6,297 bases of DNA from an uncultured Clostridia bacterium (GTDB taxonomy: Bacteria; Bacillota; Clostridia; Oscillospirales; Ruminococcaceae). The stretch spans positions 1-6,297 of the forward strand of contig CAMVBT010000151.1 of the NCBI GenBank assembly GCA_947165805.1. Direction: 5' to 3'. A model generated the notes under the pieces. It did no database searches. It was given only the letters and a program-made list of their open reading frames with translations, and had not been told where the DNA came from. Below are positions 1 through 5,700 of this stretch, piece by piece; within the stretch, counting starts at the first letter, position 1; every line of letters starts with the position of its first letter. A program made the translations under genes and the position numbers.

Positions 1-26
1 GCCAGCCCTTTTAAAAAAGGGCCGGC
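1..26. repeat. Inverted repeat at the window edge, possible terminator of an outside gene
   Basis: Two 12-base arms (1-12 and 15-26) pair with a single G-T mismatch around a 2-base centre, forming a GC-rich base with an A/T-rich top. No T-run follows on the plus strand (the next bases are TCCTAAAAC). If it terminates transcription it would have to act leftward, where the required T-run would lie before base 1 and cannot be seen. It could equally be a dispersed palindromic repeat. Confidence 0.5.
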
Positions 27-67
27 TCCTAAAACAAATCGCTTCGCCTTGCAGACTCGTTAAGTAG

Positions 68-89
68 TACCCCTTTTGAGGGTAAAAGG
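68..89. repeat. Small overlapping inverted repeats
   Basis: TACCC (68-72) can pair with GGGTA (80-84), and the overlapping CCTTTT (72-77) can pair with AAAAGG (84-89). The two stems are mutually exclusive and short. No function can be assigned. They sit just downstream (in the leftward sense) of the terminator at 94-140. Confidence 0.3.
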
Positions 90-93
90 CACC

Positions 94-140
94 AAAAATA
101 TAAAAATATCTGCTCCTTTTGACTTCCAAAAGGAGCAGAT
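94..140 (-). terminator. Intrinsic terminator of the padR-DUF1700-DUF4097 operon
   Basis: A perfect 13-bp stem (108-120 with 128-140) closes a 7-base loop (121-127). Read on the minus strand the hairpin is followed directly by ATTTTTATATTTTT (107 down to 94), a convincing U-tract. It lies about 155 bases beyond the stop codon of the minus-strand operon with no gene in between. On the plus strand the stem is followed only by a mixed T/C stretch (TTCTTTC), so any rightward termination would be weaker. Confidence 0.75.
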
Positions 141-168
141 TTCTTTCGAGTTTAATAGCGGAGCGGTT

Positions 169-227
169 GAAAGTTTTTTGAAAGGGGGTCTGGGGGAAAA
201 CTTTTTTTCAAAAAAGTTTTCCCCCAG
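169..227. repeat. Long A/T-G/C palindrome with an alternative pairing partner
   Basis: Bases 190-207 and 210-227 form a perfect 18-bp inverted repeat with only 2 central bases: CTGGGGGAAAACTTTTTT and its complement. Just upstream, TTTTTTGAAA (174-183) is a perfect complement of TTTCAAAAAA (206-215), so the centre of the palindrome can pair with a second partner. The composition (G-run, A-run, T-run) resembles dispersed intergenic palindromes I associate with ruminococcal genomes; that resemblance is from memory. It may act as an extra 3' end stem of the minus-strand operon transcript. Confidence 0.7.
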
Positions 228-228
228 T

Positions 229-296
229 CTCGAGCGTAAGCGACCACTCGAGCGTAAGCGACCACTCGAGCGGAGCGACCACTCGAGCGGAGCGAC
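229..296. repeat. Four tandem copies of a 17-18 bp CTCGAG-containing unit
   Basis: Units begin at 229, 247, 265 and 282. The first two are identical 18-mers (CTCGAGCGTAAGCGACCA). The third is 17 bases, with GTAAG replaced by GGAG. The fourth matches the third but is cut off at 296, directly against the stop codon (297-299) of the minus-strand gene. Each unit holds the 6-base palindrome CTCGAG. The block joins the 18-bp palindrome on its left with only one base between. No coding role: the open frame crossing it has no start context or family resemblance. Confidence 0.85.
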
Positions 297-1364
297 TTAA
301 TTATGCACGGTGATGCTGCCGCTGAGGGTTTCGGCGTTGATGTTATGGACGTTGCTGCCGCCGACTGTCATATTGGAATTGCCGTTCATGGAAGCGGACT
401 GGCCGTCGAGGTCGAGCTTCATGCTGCCGGAAGCGCGCTTGAAGGTTACGTTCGCGCCGGAGCCTGCGGGCAGGGTGATATCGATCTTGCCGCTTGCGAG
501 GTGGAGGTCGAGATCGCCGGTCCACTCCGAGAAGGCGAGGTCAACATGACCGGAGGCGAGATCGCAGCTTACGCTGCCGGAGATATCCTTTGCGGTAACG
601 GAGCCGCTTGCGAGGTCTATATCAACAGTATCGGTCTTGTAGCCGTTGAGCTCTACGCCGCCGGAGGCCGCGCTTATCTTAAGCTCATCGACGTTGCTGT
701 CGCTGCCGCCGCAGTTCGTGAGAATGAGCTTGCCGGAAGCGACCTCAAACTCCATATTTTCCGCAAACGCGTTGAGGTCCATTGTGCCGCTGGCGACTTC
801 GCCCTTCATTTTCTGAGCTTTGAGGATGTCGGAAGATATTTTGCCCGAAGCGAGCTCGAACTTTATGTTATTATATATCTTTTCCGGAAGTGTGAGGGTA
901 AGCTCGGAGCTCTGGAATTTGCCGAAATTGAACCATGAGCCGGTCTTTTCCGTGATCGTCAGAACGCCGTCCCGAAGCTCGGCGGTGAAGTCTACCTTCA
1001 TATCGCCTGTCTTGTAGGTTATCCATATCTCGTCTATCACCGCGCAGGCTATGCCGGCCTTGCAGCTTGCAAGACTTATGTTGATGTCGGTCAGATCCGA
1101 CGCGTTCATTTTGTTCTTGTATTCCTTGTTCTTTTCAAAATCCTCGCTGATCCTTGTCATACCGTCATTCCAGTGTATGCCGATATCTCCCGAAAAAACG
1201 CTGCCCATATTTATTCCTCCTAAATTCAATATATTGTTGTCGCCTATCCTTATGTCGTAATTGCCGTCTGCCACTCCGAACGCCGCTACGGTTATACCGA
1301 ACAGTATCGCGCCGACGAGTGCCACAGCACCGAATATGAGAAGTAATTTTCCTGCGTGTTTCAT
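297..1364 (-). CDS. DUF4097-family beta-strand repeat protein, membrane-anchored or secreted
   Basis: This 355-residue protein starts MKHAGK followed by a hydrophobic stretch (about 7-31), a signal peptide or N-terminal anchor. The rest should be outside the membrane. From residue 170 it carries a repeated motif, hydrophobic-x-[LVA]-A-S-G-x-hydrophobic, at about 172, 191, 209, 233, 252, 270, 290 and 311, with a final LSG at 347; most spacings are 18-24 residues. This is typical of DUF4097/adhesin-like proteins that fold as a right-handed beta-helix or solenoid. No catalytic motif is visible. Residues 35-95 (glycine- and charge-rich) carry no motif I recognise. The start follows GGAAAGGAG, which lies in the end of the upstream gene; TAA and ATG are 2 bases apart, so the genes are probably translationally coupled. 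Relatives are found with PadR and DUF1700 genes and, as in the LiaX-type proteins, linked to envelope stress. A role in sensing or shielding against membrane damage is inference. Confidence 0.85.
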   Translation of the reverse strand: MKHAGKLLLIFGAVALVGAILFGITVAAFGVADGNYDIRIGDNNILNLGGINMGSVFSGDIGIHWNDGMTRISEDFEKNKEYKNKMNASDLTDINISLASCKAGIACAVIDEIWITYKTGDMKVDFTAELRDGVLTITEKTGSWFNFGKFQSSELTLTLPEKIYNNIKFELASGKISSDILKAQKMKGEVASGTMDLNAFAENMEFEVASGKLILTNCGGSDSNVDELKISAASGGVELNGYKTDTVDIDLASGSVTAKDISGSVSCDLASGHVDLAFSEWTGDLDLHLASGKIDITLPAGSGANVTFKRASGSMKLDLDGQSASMNGNSNMTVGGSNVHNINAETLSGSITVHN

Positions 1365-1366
1365 TG

Positions 1367-2083
1367 TTAAGCTCCTTTCCGACCTATCTTGTCAAGTACG
1401 TTTCTGCCGGCGAAGGCTCTTCCGTGCTGGTTGATTATCGCTATGCACAGGTTGATGAAGCCCTTTACCGAGCCTACCGAGGCGACTGTGAGCATCCCCG
1501 TGAAGCCGATGAACATTATGCCGAGGCAGGCTACCGACAGCGGCGCGAAGCCCGTGACTATCAGCCCGCCGAAGCCCGCGCCTATTGCCACGATGCCTCC
1601 GAAGAAGCATACGAGACCGACGATACCGAACGCGAGCGTTATGCTCATCAGCGCGATTATCAGGCTGAACAGTGTCGGCAGAGCCCACGAATAAACGAAC
1701 AAGTCGAGGCAGAGGACTCCGACTATCTTTCCCGCGTCCGCTCCCGGAGTCTGCTGCTGCGGCGGAATGTATCTCGGCTGGCTGTAGGGCTGTTCGCCCG
1801 CGCCCTCGGCTCCGAAGCCGCTCGCCTCGGGCATATCGCCCGATGTTGCCGTCTGCTGTACGGGTGCGGACTGCACGCCGGGATTGTCGGCTATGTACTG
1901 CTGAACAATGTCGTCAACGTCGCCGAGCTTGCGGCAGACTTCCTCTTCGCTCTCGCCGACGGCTGCACCGTCCTCGAAGTGCTGGCGGAAATCCGAAAGG
2001 ATATCGCTCATATCGGTCACATTGTTACGTTCGAGTGTTTCCCTGAGCCCTGTCAGGAACTCTGTTTTTGTTGTGTATGTCAT
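1367..2083 (-). CDS. DUF1700 / HAAS-domain integral membrane protein
   Basis: The product is 238 residues. Residues 1-65 match the HAAS signalling domain of DUF1700 proteins: a helical start with F9, L10 and L13, then DILSDFRQHFEDGAAVGESE (27-46), EEVCRKLG (47-54) and a DDIVQQYI helix. A linker rich in Q, P and G (about 70-116) leads to a hydrophobic region of three or four membrane spans (roughly 119-150, 152-178, 182-203), very rich in glycine, and a short basic tail ending GRKGA. I chose ATG at 2083 because it has GGAGAGGAG 8 bases upstream, begins exactly at the family's N-terminus, and overlaps the padR stop as ATGA. The frame stays open upstream to 2368 but that part is antisense-like sequence inside padR. 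Family proteins pair with PadR regulators and are thought to pass a membrane signal; a contact with the DUF4097 neighbour or PadR is inference. Confidence 0.85.
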   Translation of the reverse strand: MTYTTKTEFLTGLRETLERNNVTDMSDILSDFRQHFEDGAAVGESEEEVCRKLGDVDDIVQQYIADNPGVQSAPVQQTATSGDMPEASGFGAEGAGEQPYSQPRYIPPQQQTPGADAGKIVGVLCLDLFVYSWALPTLFSLIIALMSITLAFGIVGLVCFFGGIVAIGAGFGGLIVTGFAPLSVACLGIMFIGFTGMLTVASVGSVKGFINLCIAIINQHGRAFAGRNVLDKIGRKGA

Positions 2084-2403
2084 TGTGCGTTCTCCTCTCC
2101 GTCGAGCAGGCGGTTCACCGCTGCGGTGAACCCGCGCCATTCGGTCTCCTGCTCCCTCTGAATGTCTCTGCCGCTGTCCGTTATGCGGTAGTATTTGCGC
2201 GGCGGGCCCTCCTGCGACTCCACTATGTAGGAGTCGATGCTGCCGCTGTCTTTCAGCCGCTTCATCAGCGGATATATCGTTCCCTCGGTTATATGCATAG
2301 CGTCGGATATTATATTTACCAGCTCGTACCCGTACCGGTCGCCGCGGCACAATATCGTCAGCACGCACATTTCGAGAGTTCCTCGTTTGAGCTGTGACTG
2401 CAT
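2080..2403 (-). CDS. PadR-family winged-helix transcriptional regulator
   Basis: This 107-residue protein is a short PadR-type regulator. It begins QLKRGTLEMCVLTIL, the usual first helix, followed by GDRYGYELVNII (helix 2). ITEGTIYPLMKRLKDSGSI (38-56) is the DNA-recognition helix and start of the wing, and PPRKYYRITDSGRD (67-80) is the wing with the diagnostic K-Y-Y-R-I-T. The C-terminal helix (81-103) would give the dimer contact. This length fits the small (s)PadR subfamily that lacks the long effector domain of classical PadR. The start ATG (2403-2401) has AGAGGAG 8 bases upstream and begins at the family's normal N-terminus. It is the first gene of the operon and overlaps DUF1700 by ATGA. 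Four near-palindromic sites in its promoter suggest autorepression. The inducing signal is unknown; for such operons it is often membrane-active compounds (family knowledge, not seen here). Confidence 0.92.
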   Translation of the reverse strand: MQSQLKRGTLEMCVLTILCRGDRYGYELVNIISDAMHITEGTIYPLMKRLKDSGSIDSYIVESQEGPPRKYYRITDSGRDIQREQETEWRGFTAAVNRLLDGEENAQ

Positions 2404-2429
2404 ATTTTTTCTCCTCTCTGTTTCATTCG

Positions 2430-2458
2430 CAAGGTACTTTGTCGTGCAAGGTATCTTG
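2430..2458. promoter_or_regulatory. Downstream operator pair of the padR operon
   Basis: Two 12-base near-palindromes, CAAGGTACTTTG (2430-2441) and CAAGGTATCTTG (2447-2458), lie exactly 17 bases apart start to start. Each matches its own reverse complement at 10 of 12 positions. They fall in the 5' untranslated region of the minus-strand operon, between the predicted transcription start (about 2461) and the padR ribosome binding site, where a bound repressor would block elongation or promoter escape. Assignment to PadR is inference from position and from the palindromic ATAC/GTAC-type sites known for PadR proteins. Confidence 0.65.
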
Positions 2459-2467
2459 TATGTTTGT

Positions 2468-2496
2468 ATTATATCACAAGCTACCTTATTTTGCAA
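2468..2496 (-). promoter_or_regulatory. Sigma-A type promoter of the padR-DUF1700-DUF4097 operon
   Basis: Read on the minus strand, TTGCAA (2496-2491) is the -35 box, followed by a 17-base spacer and TATAAT (2473-2468) as the -10 box. TGA directly before TATAAT gives an extended -10. Transcription should begin near 2461, leaving a leader of about 58 bases before the padR ATG. The -35 box is part of an operator element, so repressor binding would exclude RNA polymerase. Confidence 0.8.
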
Positions 2497-2505
2497 GGTA
2501 CTATG
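2477..2505. promoter_or_regulatory. Upstream operator pair overlapping the padR -35 box
   Basis: CAAGCTACCTTA (2477-2488) and CAAGGTACTATG (2494-2505) are diverged copies of the 12-base element found at 2430 and 2447, again exactly 17 bases apart start to start. They also form a wider dyad, TACCTT (2482-2487) facing AAGGTA (2495-2500). The pair covers the spacer and -35 box of the operon promoter and stops just short of the -10 box. Confidence 0.6.
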
Positions 2506-2603
2506 TGTACAAATGTTGCATATTTTTTCATTGTTTTCCTGTGCAATATAAACATAAGCGGAAATAAAGGCATTATATACTATAAAAAAATATCGGAAAA
2601 GCA

Positions 2604-2632
2604 TTGAAAAATTTTTTCGTTTGTAGTATAAT
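2604..2632 (+). promoter_or_regulatory. Sigma-A type promoter of the dehydratase activase gene
   Basis: TTGAAA (2604-2609) and TATAAT (2627-2632) are separated by the ideal 17 bases. An A-rich stretch upstream (2583-2592) could serve as an UP element. Transcription should begin near 2639, leaving about 70 bases of leader before the ATG at 2710. Its -35 box is about 108 bases from the divergent padR -35 box and no operator-like copy overlaps it, so it is probably not controlled by PadR. Confidence 0.75.
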
Positions 2633-2645
2633 AAATACTGTATAT

Positions 2646-2668
2646 CTGCGTCCCGTGAGGACGCGCAG
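2646..2668 (+). promoter_or_regulatory. Leader hairpin ahead of the activase gene, function unknown
   Basis: CTGCG (2646-2650) pairs with CGCAG (2664-2668) and TCC (2651-2653) with GGA (2659-2661), around a CGTGA loop and a 2-base bulge. A contiguous 6-bp stem GCGTCC/GGACGC (2648-2653 with 2659-2664) is the alternative. It is an isolated GC-rich island in an AT-rich leader, starting a few bases after the predicted transcription start. No T-run follows, so it is not a terminator. It matches no riboswitch class I can recognise; a 5' mRNA-stabilising stem is possible. Confidence 0.45.
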
Positions 2669-2709
2669 AAACAATATATAAGGTATAGTAATAAAAGGGT
2701 GATAAGAAA

Positions 2710-5700
2710 ATGCTCCACATAGGGCTGGACGTCGGCTCGACAACGGTTAAGATAGCCGTTATCGACGACAGTAACGAGTTTGTCTACAAGAATTATCAGA
2801 GACATTATTCGGATATAAAGAAAACGCTTGCCGAGGTGCTGCTCGGAGGTCTCGAAAAGGTGACCGACACAGAGATAACTGCGGCAGTGACGGGCTCGGG
2901 CGGCATAAACGCCGCGAAGTGGCTCGGCATACCGTTCATTCAGGAGGTCGAGGCGGGCGCAGTCGCGATAGAGGCGCTGATACCCGAGACTGATGTTGCC
3001 ATAGAGCTCGGAGGCGAGGACGCGAAGATAACCTACCTGCGCGGCGGCATAGAGCAGCGCATGAACGGCTCCTGCGCGGGCGGCACCGGCGCGTTCATCG
3101 ACCAGATGGCAGCTCTGCTGAACACCGATATCACGGGGCTCAACGAGCTGGCGAAGGACTACGAGACCATATACCCGATAGCGTCGAGATGCGGCGTTTT
3201 CGCGAAGAGCGATATCCAGCCGCTGCTCAACGACGGCGCCAGGAAATCCGACGTCGCCGCGTCGATATACCAGTCGGTGGTGAACCAGACCATAAGCGGT
3301 CTCGCCTGCGGCAAGCCGATACGCGGCAAGGTCGCCTTCCTCGGAGGGCCGCTGTTCTATCTGTCGGAGCTCAGAAAGCGCTTCATCGAGACACTGAATC
3401 TCGCTCCCGAGGACGTCATATTCCCGCCCGACGCGAACCTGTTCGTGGCTACGGGCGCGGCGCTCGCCGACAACCGCGGCACCGTTTCCGTTGCCGATCT
3501 GAAGGACCGTATAGCCGCCCTCGGAAGCGTTCAGGTGCATGAGGTCGAGAGACTTGCGCCGCTCTTCAAGGACGAGGCGGAAAAGCAGGCGTTCCTCGAG
3601 CGCCACTCGAAAAGCACCATACCGACCGCCGAGCTCTCGGAGCACAAGGGAAAGTGCTACCTCGGCATAGACGCGGGCTCCACCACCACGAAGGCCTGCC
3701 TCATAAACGAAAAGGCGGAGATACTCTACTCCTTTTATAATAACAATCTCGGTGACCCGCTCAAATCGGTCATCGGCATACTCAAAGACATATACTCGAA
3801 GCTGCCGGAGGGCGCGTACATAGCGAAAGCCACCGCCACCGGCTACGGCGAGCACCTTATAAAGGCAGCTCTCGGAGCGGACTACGGCGAGATCGAGACC
3901 ATGGCGCACTACAAGGCGGCCGAGCGCATACTGCCGGGCGTTGAGTTCATACTCGATATCGGCGGTCAGGATATGAAGTGTATGCGCGTCAAGAACGGCG
4001 AGATCGAGAGCATACTGCTCAACGAGGCGTGCTCGTCGGGCTGCGGCTCGTTCATCGAGAACTTTGCCGCCGCGCTCGGAATGACCAGCCGCGAGTTCGC
4101 CACGATAGGCCTTGAAGCCGAGCATCCCGTTGACCTCGGCTCCCGCTGCACCGTATTCATGAACAGCCGCGTAAAGCAGGCGCAGAAGGAGGGCGCGTCC
4201 GTCGCGGATATCTCTGCCGGACTCAGCTACTCGGTAGTCAAGAACGCGCTGTTCAAGGTCATAAAGATACGCGACCCGCAGGCTATGGGCGAGAAGATCA
4301 TCGTGCAGGGAGGCACGTTCATGAATGCCTCAGTTCTGCGCGCCTTCGAGCTGACCTGCGGCAGAGAGGTCGTGCGGCCCGACAAGGCGGGGCTCATGGG
4401 AGCCTACGGAAGCGCTCTCGTCGCCATGCAGCGCGACGACGGCACCGGCTCGACTATCTCGAAGCCCGACGCTCTCGAAAACTTCACGATACAGAAGTCC
4501 ACCGCGCGCTGCGGACGCTGCTCGAACAACTGCCTGCTGACGATAAGCAAGTTCTCCGACGGCAAGCGCTTCATCACCAACAACCGCTGCGAGCGCGGAG
4601 CCGGCACCGGCGCGGGCAAGTCCACGCTGCCGAATATGTACGATTTCAAGCTGAAACGCCTGTTCGACGCCTATAAGCCCATTCCGAAGGAGGAGGCGAA
4701 GCACGGAGTCGTCGGCATACCGAGAGTGCTCGGTATGTACGAGAATTACCCGTTCTGGTTCACGTTCCTGACGTCCCTCGGGTACAGCGTGCTGCTGTCG
4801 CCGAGATCCTCGCGCGACATATACGATATGGGCATCGAGACCATGCCCTCCGAGTCGGTGTGCTATCCCGCGAAGCTCGCGCACGGCCATATCGAGTGGC
4901 TGCTGAAAAACGGCGCTGACTTCATCTTCTATCCGTCGCTGACCTATGAAATGGACAACGGCGGCAAGGGCGACAACCACTACAACTGCCCGGTAGTCGC
5001 TACATACAGCGAGGTCATAAAGAACTCGGTGCCGAGACTGCGTGATCATGACGTGAGATTTATGAACCCGTTCTTGCCGATATACGACCGCAAGGCTATG
5101 ACAAGGCGCATAGTCGAGGAGTTCTCGCCGCTGGGCTTCGGGGGCGAGGAGCTGGGAACGGCTCTCGCGAAGGCGTATGCCGAGGACGAGAAGTACAAGT
5201 CCGACGTACGCAGAGAGGGCGAGCGCATACTTGACCTTCTTAAAAAGGAGGGCAAGAAGGGCATAGTCCTCGCGGGGAGACCCTACCACGTCGACCCGGA
5301 GATAAACCACGGCATACCGGAAATGATAACCGGTTACGGCTACGCGGTGCTCACCGAGGACAGCGTTGCGCACCTCGGAGACCTGCCGAGGCCTATACGC
5401 GTTGTAGACCAGTGGATGTATCATAACAGGCTGTATAACGCTGCGGCGTTCGTATCGACGCGCACCGATCTTGAGCTCGTGCAGCTCAACAGCTTCGGCT
5501 GCGGCATCGACGCGGTCACCACCGACGAGGTGCAGGAAATATTGCAGGGCAGCGGAAGAATGTACACGCTGCTGAAAATAGACGAGGTCAACAACCTCGG
5601 AGCAGCCCGCATAAGGCTCCGCTCGCTGATATCCGTAATGGAGGAGCGCGAGCGCAGCGGCTATGTCTCCGACAAGAAGTACACCGGCTACAAGCGCCAG

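Noticed and set aside
229..296. CRISPR array
   Set aside because: The repeated units are directly adjacent with no unique spacers, are only 17-18 bp, and no cas gene is nearby.
76..300. Small plus-strand open frame with LERKRP repeats
   Set aside because: It runs through a terminator hairpin, a palindrome and the tandem repeat. The peptide repeat is only the translation of the 18-bp DNA units, and there is no Shine-Dalgarno.
303..938. 211-codon plus-strand open frame opposite the DUF4097 gene
   Set aside because: Its regular E-V-E/AAG pattern is simply the complement of the repeated A-S-G codons on the minus strand.
1364..2161. 265-codon plus-strand open frame opposite DUF1700
   Set aside because: The opposite strand encodes a clear HAAS domain plus membrane segments with proper start signals, while this translation shows no family resemblance.
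2680..2689. Possible fifth PadR half-site (AAGGTATAG) in the activase leader
   Set aside because: Only the AAGGTA half matches, the second half is absent and it is not in phase with the other sites.
2404..4125. Very long minus-strand open frame running from inside the activase gene, in frame into padR
   Set aside because: It is an antisense shadow of a GC-rich gene. PadR homology, the promoter, and the ribosome binding site all place the real start at 2403, and the upstream translation is low-complexity and unlike any family.
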